DNA of 64,000 nt from Nageia nagi (GCA_050084985.1 JBITNC010000001.1:197904001-197968000); one strand, 5' to 3'; positions 35,435 through 46,074 are shown, counted from the stretch's first letter. Made by a program: numbers and translations. Notes: a model not told the origin generated them from the letters alone.

Positions 35435-35789
35435 AGGAGCTAAAAATCCACTCATAAGCATGATAAGCTGACAATGGGAGCTGGAACTCCACTCATAGGC
35501 ATGATAAGTTGATAATGGGAGCTGGAACTCCAATCATAAGCATGATAAGCCAATAATGGGAGCTAGAACTCCACTCATAGGCATGATAAGTTGATAACGG
35601 GAGTTGGGACTCCACTCATAAGCATGATAAGCTGACAATGGGAGTTGGAACTCCACTCATAGGCATGATAAGCTAATAACGGGAGCTAGGACTCCACTCA
35701 TAAGCATGGTAAGCTGATAACGGGAGCTAGAACTCCACTCATAGGCATGATAAGCTAATAACGGGAGCTGGAACTCTACTCATAAGCAT
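35421..35789. repeat. 41 bp tandem array with alternating unit types in element G
   Basis: Nine units begin gataagctga-like at 35421, 35462, 35503, 35544, 35585, 35626, 35667, 35708 and 35749. The unit end alternates strictly between cataAgcat and cataGgcat from first to last, so an 82 bp dimer is the true higher-order unit. It directly adjoins the 96 bp array and overlaps its last unit slightly. Confidence 0.95.
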
Positions 35790-36119
35790 GATAATCTGAT
35801 AAATTGATAATTCAGGTCTACAAAAATGAAACTCAAAGCAATATTCTCTCGGATATAACATTGATCAAATGCCTGTGATGTACCCATGATACTTATATAA
35901 GCTAATTTTCTGGATAAAGGAATGTGGGTGATCCTTTCTTGTAGACTTAGAACACCAACGGTCTTCACCTAAGATTGTGGGTGGTCCTTTTCTTGAGGAT
36001 TCATCAAAAACTGTGAAGATTAGGTCCCTGTAAATCACCCTTGGATTCCAAATTGATACCTAGTTGCTTGTCCACGTACACCAAATGCTCAAATCAAAAT
36101 TTGTCTTGAAGTATGTGCC

Positions 36120-36370
36120 CTAAATTTTCTATAAAAGGGGCCCCACCCTTCCTCATTTGATCACCCTATCATTTTCATAGCTGAGAGTATCCTAGAGCTT
36201 GAGATACTAATTCAGAGAGGTTTAGCTGGTGATTTTATCGCTATCACTAGGTGATTCTTCCTGTATTGCTGTGTTGCACACTATGGCCCTACCGATCACA
36301 TATCGAGATGGACACAGAGCTACCTTGGTGGCTAATTATCCTGCTGGTCATCAGGTACATTGCATCTCCT
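36120..36370 (+). promoter_or_regulatory. Possible plus-strand promoter and first exon inside element G
   Basis: TATAAAAGGGGCC at 36131-36143 is a good TATA box on the strand opposite to the element. About 150 bp downstream an ATG (36283) opens a short frame (MALPITYRDGHRATLVAN) that meets a splice-donor-like catcag/gtacat near 36354. Base composition is richer in G+C than around it. It could be a captured host gene start or chance. No downstream exon was found, and a frame from 36229 simply stops at 36411. Confidence 0.3.
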
Positions 36371-36920
36371 ACCTTTTCCTTGTTATGCTTTTGCTTATCT
36401 TCAGATTTTAGTTACCTACATACAGGTTTTCCAAATTGCCCCTAGGGTTTTCCTGTTGAATACCCTAGCCCATCATTTTTCCCTTTTTGTTCTATTTTTC
36501 AAATTTTTGGTATCATGGTTGTACTATGCTCATCCGTATGAACCTCACCCTAAATTTTGTCAACCTTTATGCACTAAGAAGCCTGATATACATAAGATAA
36601 TACTGATCACTGTATATGAGATAAAAACTGAGCACCATGCTAAGAGGCCTGTAGAATGATTTAAGAACTGATATCTGCCCCTAGAGATATGCAAAATAGT
36701 GACCCAGGAGTAGGAACTCCATACTAAGGGGGATCCAGTGACCTTCATTCCAACAAAAATAGATCACAAAAGAGGACCGTAGGTGGTCTTTACTGATAGC
36801 TGTGGAGCACTGGCACTCCTCTTTTTACATAAAAATGGATCCCTGTTTCCTTTGCCATAATGTTGGTTAGCATGTCTACCCTAATGTTAGTTCTGTTAGT
36901 ATCAGCATGATCATGGGTGC

Positions 36921-39157
36921 TCACCAAATGATATTTTTGAAGGGCAACTCACCCCCGCTAGTGCTAGCTTCATGTTGATTTTTACACCATGGTGCCCCAG
37001 TAATAGTAGGGCTTTTTGTTTCATTTTCCTGTGCATACATTACTCCTGTGTTATGTTTGGGCATGGGGTTTTTGTAGATTCCCAAGTTTTCATTATTTGT
37101 ATGCACAGGAGGTTTTCCTTTTATGTCAAGTTTTTCAAATGATATTTCCTTTCTATCTACCAGATCTTGGATGATATCTCTGAATTTTTTACATTCACAT
37201 GTTTTATGGCCATGAACTCTATGTTATAGGCAAAATCCTCCTGTAGTTTTAGTGGCTTGTTGGTTTATAGGTGGCAATTGAATTAGACCCTTCTTCACCA
37301 ATAATTGCAACAACTCATTATGATCTTCTGTGATTTTAGTGTATACTTAGGGAGTCAGAGGTTTGCTTGATTTTTGTTTGTGTTTTTCTTGTGTGATTAT
37401 GTTGATTGTTGAAGTTTCCCTTTCTTCTTTTCTAAGTTTCCACAAACCAATTTTCATCATGTGTTGCTCTTTTTGAATCATGGAATCGATCATTTCAGAG
37501 AGGGGTTGGTCTAGATAGTTAAAGAATTCAAGCACCATCTCATCTCTAATGGAGTTTATCAACATGTGTTTTAGTTCTTTCTCATTCAAGTTTATGAATT
37601 TTGCAATTTTCTTCCATTTGGCTACAAACTTGCTAATGGTTGATTTTCTTTCTGTTTCATTTTGGCAAGATCTATAATGAGTGGTTTTCTCTTTATGTTA
37701 TATTGATATTGATCTATGAATTCACATTTTAGTTGCTCATAACTCTTGATGCTTTGATTTTCAAGTTCGTAGAACCAGTCGGATGCTTCTTTCCCTAGGC
37801 TAAGTGAAAAAAGTCTAGCTAACATATCAGAATCATGTTGATGTCTATAAGCTGCTTCTTCAAAGATTACAATATGCATTCTCGGATCACTCCTACCATT
37901 ATATTTGTCAAAATCTATGTCTTTCCCTTCCCAAATTTTACTTCTTAATCTTGGACAAAGGGGGTGACTTTCTTCTAGTTGTTCCTTCTCCTTTACTTCA
38001 TTTAAATGTATTAGCTTTTTCAATTGTTCAGCCATGTTTGCTAATTGAGCTTTCATTTTATCTGATTTTTCTTTTTCAATTTGTGTGATTGGACTATCCT
38101 CAGGTTGCTTATTTATGAAATCAAGATTTCCAGGTTCTTCCTCACTTTCATAATCAAGTATTCCAGGAGTAAATCTTCCTATCTGTTCTTTCCATTCATG
38201 AATTAGTTGATTTTCTAGTCCTCCCATGATGACCTGTCTTACACTCAATTGAGATTTTTGGTAAGATTTTGTATTTGTTATTTTCTTTACCTCTATCTCT
38301 TTGATTTTCTTTTCTTTATCTGACCAGAAAGGGTAAGCATTAAGAAGTTTTTGTGCAACAGGGTCTGTTTCAAGTTCTATTTCTAACTCACTATCAGACT
38401 CATCATCAAACTCAATTATTTCATCATCTTCTTCTTCTAATGTTATTGGTTTATGATATGCGAATGCCAAAGATGATGAAGAGGGTTCACAAACATTTTG
38501 TTTAACTATCTCAGGGGCAAAAGAGTTTTGATCATGATGGAGCATACAAAAGTTGATATGACTTTCCATGGTATAAATGGGCCACGGGCGGTCCATTTCC
38601 ACATGGTTTAGATCACAAGCGGTCCTATTATGATCGATTATGATGCTTAAAAAAAAGATTGGTTCACCAAGAAATGTTCTAAAGGAAAATTTGAGACCAT
38701 TCATAGTTAAAAATTCATAGATTTTATGCAATGAATAAACTATGGTAGGATCTTCAGAGAACTTGTAGAATGCCCCAAAATGCTCTATGAATTTTTGTAT
38801 CAGCCTTAGTTTATCTTCAGTGAGGTTTGAATTGTTAGATTTTACCCAGTGATAAAGGACCAACTGTGATTTGTTTTCCAAAGATGGAACTAGATTTTCT
38901 AAGATTCCTCCTCCAAGGGTTTCACTATCCAAGCTATCATTATCTTCGGAATCACCATGATAGGATTCCTCATCCGGAAGTTTATCTTTAATAATCCAAG
39001 GAGCACTCTCTTTATTTAGTCTAGCACTTTTCCTAGTTGGCTCTATTCCTTTCCATGTTTTTCTTTTTCTCTTATTTTGTTCCAGCGATGATTGAACTAA
39101 TGGAGGATAATCTAATAATTCATTTATATCTCTACTCATTGTTGAATCAGAAAGCAT
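36921..39157 (-). pseudogene. Gag of element G, near-intact with one shift
   Basis: The ATG at 39157 opens 511 codons without a stop (to 37622), the longest frame in the window. The N-terminal half is acidic and repeat-poor (EEEDDEIIEFDDESDSELE near residue 245), followed by a lysine/glutamate-rich coiled-coil-like stretch (residues about 365-405). The retrotransposon gag capsid domain starts at about residue 415 (DKYNGRSDPRMHI, FEEAAY, ASDWFYELE, FIDQYQYN). A frameshift at about 37670-37690 moves the rest into another frame (FVAKWKKIAKF, NEKELKHMLINSIRDE, 37589-37347). A knuckle-like HRVHGHKTCECKKFRDIIQD follows at about 37230-37165, as in Tat gag proteins. The reading ends near 36921. No protease follows. 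The start codon lies directly after the PBS-like site. Confidence 0.85.
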
Positions 39158-39177
39158 GTTTCACGTCAGGTTCACCA
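39158..39177 (-). promoter_or_regulatory. PBS-like site of element G
   Basis: Minus strand TGGTGAACCTGACGTGAAAC, two bases inside the 5' LTR edge. The TGG start and position fit a tRNA primer site. It is not the initiator-Met type and I cannot name the tRNA. The gag ATG (39157-39155) follows with no leader. Confidence 0.65.
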
Positions 39178-39179
39178 AA

Positions 39180-40116
39180 TGTTTACAAATAAAATTGAGT
39201 GTGTAAATAAATAAATAAGCAAATATCTACAAACTCAATATTATTTGTATTTGAGCTACGGATAGCAATTTATTCTCATAAATGTTTACAAATAAAATTG
39301 AGCATGCAAATAAATAAATAGGTAAATATCTACAATCCTATTATATTTGTATTTGAACTAAAGATAGCAATTTATTCTCAATAGCAATGAACAAGATAAC
39401 CAATTCAGAAATTTAAATGTAATTGTACCAAACAAGATTGTGATTTGTATACTTACCTCATGGAACGTACCTGACAATAGAAGATGAAGATGTTGGTGAT
39501 GTATTGATGATGAACTTCCCCTGAAAAATGTAGTGACCTGTGGAGATGCAAAAAGAGGACCACGGGCAGTCCGTTTCAGAGATAATAGAGCACTAGTGGT
39601 GTTCTTGGTTCATAAAGGAGCATCGATGGCCTTCTTTTGATGATTTTTGACTTTTGATTAAGTCCAGAACTTCAATATGGATGTCTCAGATAGCAGTGTG
39701 ATATTAGAATAGATCGTGGATGTCAGGATAGCTCACGAAAGGAAGAACACAAACCACAGCCTTGTAGGCGGTATCAAGAGATACCTTAAGGGGTTGCCAC
39801 TTACAAGACCATATGCGGGATCATGTGTATCCTTGTTATATGGAATTACTATTAGATCCCTTATTTATATAGATAATAGATAATACAACCCATGGGTCGA
39901 CATGCATCTACATAAATAAGGCTAATTCACAATATTCAAGATAAACACACCAATAACAAGATAATTCATGCAATATTCAAGATAATCATTACAAAATTCA
40001 TATTCAAGACAAACATTGATATTATCACTTTAATACATTCAAGACATACATTTAGGCCAAGCATATTTCATTAATTTATTTATTTTAAAACATAAATTCA
40101 TTTTTATGTGTTAATA
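39180..40116 (-). repeat. 5' LTR of element G
   Basis: 937 bp, collinear with 33464-34401 throughout, with the same 103 bp terminal duplication (units start 39180 and 39283). The terminal base pair has changed to ...TTAATA. Confidence 0.9.
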
Positions 40117-40121
40117 GATAC
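40117..40121. repeat. Target-site duplication of element G (right)
   Basis: GATAC, identical to 33459-33463. Confidence 0.9.
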
Positions 40122-40655
40122 TTTCAATAAGTGTTCATGACTAAGTTTTTACATGGATTTCCCATCAAACTAAAGCATATCCATCCATATTTAATCTAGC
40201 AAAAGAGATTTTATCAACATCATTTACAACACCATAAATTTGAAAATAAACTTTTAATTATTTCAACTAATTATTCAAAATTTTTGCATCAACCTCTCCA
40301 TCAAAAGAAAGAATGTCCACTTTAATCTCCACTTTGAATGGAACTCAATTTGATGAAGATGATCAATCAAGTCCTCTTACTTCATTTAGTTTCCTTTGAT
40401 TAAAATTTAAGTTTACTCCAACAACTAACAACTCATCCAAATGATTCTCTATTGTCAAAAATCTCCTTTCAAAATTAGCATCTATCATGATATGAACAAC
40501 AAATTGTTGCTCCTCCAAATCATCCATTTTCATCACTCTGCACCTTTGACCAATCTTGGGATCCTCCAAAATTAATTTTGATCTTTGAGATCTCCTCCTA
40601 AACATAAAAAAGGATGTTACTAGTAGCCTAAAATTCCCAAAATTTGGCCCCAAAT
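40122..40655 (-). pseudogene. Gag of element F, upstream half
   Basis: Begins at about 40653 just inside the PBS. An open stretch (40653-40363) contains MKMDDLEEQQFV and IENHLDELL. After a shift it reads text like VDAKILNNWLKQLKVYFQIY and WWEIH (about 40295-40150), the start of the gypsy gag capsid domain. It is cut by element G at 40121 and resumes at 33463. Confidence 0.75.
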
Positions 40656-40668
40656 TTTGTGCACATAA

Positions 40669-40680
40669 GCTCTAATACCA
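40669..40680 (-). promoter_or_regulatory. PBS of element F (initiator-Met type)
   Basis: The minus strand reads TGGTATTAGAGC, one mismatch from the TGGTATCAGAGC site complementary to the 3' end of initiator tRNA-Met. It lies two bases inside the LTR edge. Confidence 0.85.
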
Positions 40681-40682
40681 CG

Positions 40683-41214
40683 TGATCTGTAATCATCATA
40701 TTCTTATAGCATACTTAAATCCTCACTTATAGATTTAAATGAAAAAATATTCACCATTATGAGATCCATAGAATTGCATATAAACTTGAAATTCCATAAT
40801 GTAAAACTACAAATTAATAGTCTAAATCATACACAACAAGATCAAAATAATGATTTACCCTAGTTCATACAATGTGGGCTAATCCAACATGGAATTGAGC
40901 CTTCTCTTCTCATTATCTATGGATATTACATTATTACATGTATATAATGAAATAACATCAAAATATGGAAATACCATCTCCTACAACACTATTGCAATCT
41001 CCTAGAGCAAGAAGAATAACTTCAAAACTAAATTTTTTATGGAATGACTCTTGGTATTCCTTCAAATCTTTACAATCCCAAAACCCCAAAAATTTCTAAA
41101 CTAAGATTATGAATCAAGAGAGTAGCATGCCTTTAAATAGTCTTGGAAACATCTCTAATATGTCATTTGATGATCTTGAACTACTCAACTATTCAAACCA
41201 CTGATGCCCCTTCA
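40683..41214 (-). repeat. 5' LTR of element F
   Basis: 532 bp. Inner edge TGATCTG next to the PBS, outer edge ...gccccttca. Collinear with 29798-30330. Confidence 0.8.
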
Positions 41215-41246
41215 ACTTCCACTATTGACTTATGAAAATGTAGGTT

Positions 41247-41678
41247 GTTAACAGCCTAAAAATAGTAAACTTAGGATGTTAACAGTGTGATTTTTAATAC
41301 AAATAACCTCCAAATTTTAGTATTTGATCAATCTCCAAGCAAAAATACTTCTAAGATAAGTACTACTCCTACATAGATCAACCTGACATGATCCAATTTA
41401 GATCACCACAACCCTAACATTCCTAATTTACACTAAGTTTCATACTTCTCTAGAATTCTATCTTTGGCATTTTCATTTTTCTTTAGTATTTGATTTTTCC
41501 ATATTATCAGAACCCAACACTATATAGCTAATAAAAAACTATCAAAACCCCATTAGTTTCATTTTTTATTATCTAACAAAGCTATCATATATCCAAACTC
41601 TTTAGTGTTTTATTTTCCCAGAGTTTTGGCCACTTTTATGGTGTCAAAGCTTGGATCCTTGAGCCTCCAAAATCTTCA
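41247..41678 (+). repeat. Putative 5' LTR of element D
   Basis: The right edge is set by the PBS: ...aaatcttCA ends at 41678, two bases before TGGTATCAGA. The left edge is a guess at the TGTTAACAG near 41247. Element F abuts on the left. No partner LTR confirms it. Confidence 0.4.
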
Positions 41679-41680
41679 CT

Positions 41681-41692
41681 TGGTATCAGATC
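41681..41692 (+). promoter_or_regulatory. PBS of element D (initiator-Met type)
   Basis: TGGTATCAGATC, ten of the first ten bases of the initiator tRNA-Met primer site TGGTATCAGAGC then one mismatch. Common in Ty1/copia elements. Confidence 0.85.
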
Positions 41693-41749
41693 TCTTGTCT
41701 TGATCTTGATAGATTCAAATTCTTCAATTGGCATCAAAGCCATATGTTC

Positions 41750-42219
41750 TATTAGGTTAAATGGATCCAAATAATTGAAATTCTTTATAGTTATAGTTCC
41801 TTGTATTTGATGGAGAACACTATGAATATTGGAACATCTAGATGAGGAGCTTTCTCATCTCATAAGATTTGTGGAGTCTTATTTCTTAAGGATACATTTA
41901 ACATGATATTATAACTTTTGCTGCATTTATAAAAAATGAAAGAAAGGAGCTCTTGGAGACCCAAAAGAAAGATGCCAAATCTTTATTTGTTATACAAATA
42001 AGGATAGATGTTACCATCTTGCTTAAGATTATAGAATGCAAGTTCTCTAAGTTTGCATGGGACACTCTTAAGAGTGTTTAAAAGGGATCAACCAGAGTTA
42101 GAGTATCCAAGATATAGCTCTTATGAAGGGAGTTTGAATCTCTTCATATGGGAGATGTTGAGACTATTGAACTCTTTATGAATAGAGTTCAAGATTTGGT
42201 GAATGCACTTCATTCACAT
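41750..42219 (+). pseudogene. Gag of element D, upstream part
   Basis: Near 41762 an ATGGATCC start is followed by text like FDGEHYEYWNI and MRSFL (copia gag N-terminus). Then come KDAKSLFVIQIRIDVTILLK and FSKFAWDTLKSV, and FMNRVQDLVNALHSH ends at the insertion point. Several stops are present. It resumes after element C in the same frame. Confidence 0.8.
42215..42219. repeat. Target-site duplication of element C (left)
   Basis: CACAT directly before TGTATACACC. The same five bases follow the right LTR at 61743-61747. Confidence 0.85.
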
Positions 42220-42960
42220 TGTATACACCTAAAAATGATTTATTATTTATTTGATAAATCACATTTAGACTTCATAAATGACTTATTATAATATTACAAA
42301 TGTCAAGATAAAGTTGATATTACAATGCAATGCCATGTGTTATATTAAATGTCATATCATTTATTATGGTTTATATTTTAAAGTATCTTGAATACAAAAA
42401 TGATTATATTATTGCTAGAGGTCCACTTACACTCCTTTCTATATCCTTGTAGGCTATATGTGCGACTAGAATAGGTTGATCACCACATATCAAAACTCTT
42501 TGATATGATAAGATCTTTGATAGGTGGTTGTCTACTGCAATATTCATCAAGCAATGGCGTCTCTTGATGCCACTTATTATGAGAAATTATTATACTATGA
42601 GCTCTAAAACTTTATATCTTTTATGCACTCCATAAGTCATCATATTCATTGTTGTTAACAACATGCTTCTCCAAGGTTGTTAACAATGTGCATCTTAAGG
42701 ATTTAGGGTTTCAAATTTTGATGGCAAAGGTTGTTGATCTATGCATACAAAGATCCATTGCAATGTCACCTCTGATCCAATCCTAATCCTTTAAAGATCC
42801 ATTAATATTTGCTTTTGAGGATTGCATATACACTTCATATCAGATGCATACTTTTCATGTATATTTGTTGTATTTGATATAGTGTACATATATAGCTCTT
42901 CTTATATTGTAGATTATTTATTTATTATGTATATTTATATTTTACACAATTTAGGATCTA
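42220..42960 (+). repeat. 5' LTR of element C
   Basis: Starts TGTATACACCTAAAAATG and ends ...ggatcta. Collinear with 61029-61742, including gtatcttgaatacaa, attattgctagaggtc, gataggtggttgtcta and attatgagaaatt. By eye 85-90% alike. Confidence 0.85.
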
Positions 42961-43684
42961 TATTTTTGTGAACCCCAATGGATCCTATAAACCTTAGAAT
43001 TTTTTTTTTAGGGCATCATTTTTTTTAGGAGTCTTGCATTACAAAACCCTTGGTTTTTGTCTTTTTGGTTGAGTTAATTTTCTACAAATTTAGAAAAAAA
43101 TTTATATTTAAAAAAATATATATATTTCTTGAAAAGCGTTACTATAGAAAATACCAATTTTTGAAGGTCATTTTATTCAATTTGGTGGGATCTAGCATTA
43201 GAAAAATTTGTCCAAACCATAGATAAATATAATTGGAATTTTTTTTAAACTTTTTCTAGGTCTAGATTTGCATATTTTGATTAATTTTGAAAAACATTTT
43301 GTAGAAAATATTACATTAAAAAATTATAAAGTTTGAAACTATTTTATAACTATTTGGTGACTTGTTTCATGATAAAAACTTGTCAAAACCATAGGTCATC
43401 ATAGTAGGCAACTTTTTAAGATTAATTTGGGCTTATTGCATGCATTTTTATCAAGATTTTTAGAGATTTTCAAAAAAAATATTTTTGTATAAAAAATTGA
43501 ATTTTGAAGGTTATTTTATTAAATTTTAAAAATTTTAGTATCATAAAACTTATCCTACATCATAGATATACATGCTAGCAATTTATGTTTAATTTTGCAT
43601 GGTGTAAAAGTGCTTATTTTGTCATATTTCTTAAAACTTTTGTGTAAATCTCTAGATCTTGCATTTTATTAAGGATATTACATC

Positions 43685-44135
43685 TAAAAGTGGGTTCCTT
43701 GAATATTTAAATATGATAAGTGATTTATTTTCACCTTATTCTAAACAAGATATGCTTAAGGATATGGATGTTGTGCAAAATAACAATAGAAAAAATTTAA
43801 TTATGAAATAAGTTTATCAAATTCATGCTTAACTATTACAAATGATGATGATGTACAAAATGATGTATCAATTATAGAAAATCAAATGTGTGATAATGAT
43901 AATGATGATGATTATATGGCTAAAATTAATTATGATACATATTTAAACCTTAAAACTATGGATAAGTTTGAGATGTATGATATTGCATTTGAAAATTTGA
44001 TATCTCAATATCAACTCAAAAAAATTAAAGAGCATATGTTAGACAATCCTTTTTTGATGTTAGGCATTTATACTGATCTTGATTTTAAAGAAAAATATCA
44101 TGTATTTCAAAGGAAAGAACTAGATACATTATCAT
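43685..44135 (+). pseudogene. Gag-like ORF of element C, upstream part (family not recognised)
   Basis: Two overlapping frames: 43690-43810 (FLEYLNMISDLFSPYSKQDM), then, after a shift, a frame running through 43886 with an acidic patch (CDNDNDDDYMAKINYD) and the helix-rich text YDIAFENLISQYQLKKIKEH. It is cut by element B at 44135 and continues in phase at 58440. I cannot name the family. Its place right after the LTR suggests gag. Confidence 0.5.
44131..44135. repeat. Target-site duplication of element B (left)
   Basis: ATCAT directly before TGATCGG. The right copy (58435-58439) reads ATTAT, one transition different. Confidence 0.7.
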
Positions 44136-46064
44136 TGATCGGTATGATGTAACCTCAAGGGTTTGGTCTAGTTGAATTCTCCATTACCTGCAATAATAGG
44201 GTCCTTGAAAGAGTAAAAGATGGTGGGAATGTGCTCATGTTAGTTTTCTACTCAGTCTCTAGGTTATAGGCTAGTTACTATCTATTATGAATATTAAAAG
44301 TAACATAAAAGAGATAAAAAGGTAAAGAGTAACAAGAAAGAGATGAACACATTAAACTAAACGTAAACAAGAACTATATAGCCCACACATTACAGCACAG
44401 GCAACAATCCATAACCAAGATTAATAATAGTGAACTATCTTATCCCTGAGGTCTCACAATCATAAGGCACAACCACAACTTAAGATATCATTTCATACAT
44501 AACATTCACAAAGCATAACATACATCCACTTGTCACAAAGGGAAAAGCATTATCAATTTGCATTATCATATATGTAGGGATCTCACAAACTTGAGCAAAT
44601 TTGCTAAAATGTTCAACCTTTTGAACTTATAATAGTCCACTATTTATACATTTACATGCTTGATTGGATAGTTATCTATCATTAATATACATAAATACTC
44701 CTCTTGATTGAAAAAAGTAAGGAAAACTATTTACAATTAATATTGGAACTATGTTAAATTACATAACAATCAAGTACCAATAGTGCCATAATATGAGAAT
44801 TTAAAATTTTTGATTAGCTATACTCATTATGCCACAATCTTCTAGTTTTATCATTGATTGCTTTCTCTTGGCTTTGTAGCTGATTGAAGATGCACTTATT
44901 TGTAACTTGATTAGTATGATCCAACACTATGCTCTATCAATAGCTATCTACTTCTTCGCAACCATTAATGATCAACATTGTATTACTAGTTGCATGAAAT
45001 AATGTAGGTAATGAATAATATATTATTTAATTTCAAGAAGAAACTACCACTATCATGTGGAATTAAGTCATAGTTGACACATTGATAGAACCTTGGGGGT
45101 TAAACACTTATGATCAAGTGGACTTGAGTGTTACTTCATACCTATTATTCTCCTATCAATCTGGTGGGTCTTGTTTCTCCTTGCTATAATCTAATGATGA
45201 TTAGGTTTCTCTTAGCCCTCATGAATTTTAGATAGGAGGTATGATATCATCATTAGAAATTGGTGAGTTCTATTTGATTTCCTTCATGTAGTATTTTATG
45301 TTGAATATGATAATGGCCACTAGTGTGGTACTTCTTACCATTAATTATTTTCAGACCCACTAATTTTAGCTTAAAGTTCTTATGTCATCACTCAAAATTG
45401 ATGGGTTCCATTTGATCTTTTATGAAATATTTCCTATTAATTGAAATAGTGCCCATTATTACTTGTGCTAGGACCTGTTGATTTCATATAAAAATGGTGA
45501 CATTATTATTGAAAATTTGTGGGTTCTAATTGATCAACTTGCAACAACCCCTACAAATTCTCATTATTGGGTCAAGACCTCCTAAATAATGGTGGATTTT
45601 GTAATATCACCTACTAGAGATATAGACATTACCCAAACTTATATCTACAACAACTCTTGAGATTATATTTACAACAACTCTTGGACTTTACTTAAACACT
45701 TACTTCCCTTACATATTACAATACTATCTAAAAATGGTACATTGTTCTTGATCATGACTTAGATAAAATTTTCATGAATGATGACTCTTATATACACATA
45801 GTTCCCAAAGATTTCCATAATACCCACTAGATAGTAACTAGACCTTTTGGAATGAAATACCTAAGGCTAACACATATATAAATAATATTCAAATACTAAT
45901 AACACCTAAAGCCTTTTATACTTAACACAATATTGATAAAAGAATAAAAACATGTGAAAGGGGAAGATGAAGTGGGAGTTAGAAAATATTTATTAAAAAG
46001 AATGAAAGAATAAGGAATGTTGTAATATTACCCCATACTTAGAGTGTAATTTTGAAAGAATACA
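44136..46064 (-). repeat. 3' LTR of element B
   Basis: 1929 bp, collinear with 56511-58434 (gatgtaacctcaaggg, atggtgggaatgtgctcatg, aagaactatatagccca, gcattatcaat, taatattaccccata). Contains about three units of a 115-140 bp repeat, each starting with a gatatcatcattagaaatt-like box (about 45244, 45385 and 45491). Confidence 0.9.
45235..45600. repeat. Subrepeats of about 105-140 bp in LTR of element B
   Basis: Text of the form R-TCATCA-x-T-x-xAAATTGRTGGGTTCYATTTGAT recurs at about 45244, 45385 and 45491 here, and at about 57621, 57760 and 57873 in the partner. Between boxes both share tatttt...atagtg-ccattagt and a gGACCcatTGA phrase. The box resembles the ACATCA boxes in the LTR of element A. 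Confidence 0.65.
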
Positions 46065-46074
46065 ATCTTTTAGT

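Larger units (their letters stand above)
33464..40116 (-). mobile_element. Element G: gag-only LTR retrotransposon inserted in gag of element F
   Basis: LTRs of 938 bp (33464-34401) and 937 bp (39180-40116) with TG...CA-type ends (TGTTTACA / TGTTAA(C/T)A) and a perfect 5 bp target duplication GATAC. Minus-strand orientation is shown by the PBS-like site after the right LTR and a polypurine tract before the left one. The core holds gag but no protease, RT or integrase, so it needed help from another element in trans. Between gag and the 3' LTR are three tandem arrays. By eye the LTRs differ at about 40 places, mostly C/T or A/G, so this is the youngest insertion in the window. Confidence 0.9.
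29798..41214 (-). mobile_element. Element F: chromovirus-like Ty3/gypsy element, split by element G
   Basis: LTRs at 29798-30330 and 40683-41214 (533 and 532 bp) are in the same orientation. On the minus strand after the 5' LTR come an initiator-Met PBS, gag (split by G), zinc knuckle, protease, RT, RNase H and integrase in normal Ty3/gypsy order. The integrase breaks off after the core and joins the 3' LTR directly, so its C-terminus, any chromodomain and the PPT are lost. Without G the element is about 4.8 kb. I could not find a matching target duplication (flanks TTGGA and ACTTC). Confidence 0.8.

Noticed and set aside
34863-35492. A 209-codon minus-strand frame as a repeat-protein gene
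   Set aside because: It lies wholly in a 96 bp tandem array whose period is a multiple of three, so openness is expected by chance. No domain is seen.
34955-35789. Regular repeats as a CRISPR array
   Set aside because: Units are contiguous without unique spacers, in a plant retrotransposon 3' region.
36251-36748. Several overlapping short frames on both strands downstream of element G gag
   Set aside because: No domain matches, and frames overlap in several registers. Only the TATA/donor arrangement is worth noting.
29793-41219. Target duplication for element F
   Set aside because: Flanks TTGGA (29793-29797) and ACTTC (41215-41219) do not match, and no nearby pair was better.
42944-42960. 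Alternative end of the element C LTR at the ...ACA near 42947 and 61730
   Set aside because: It gives a tidier TG...CA pair, but then no target duplication is found. The longer end gives CACAT on both sides and restores the gag frame of D.
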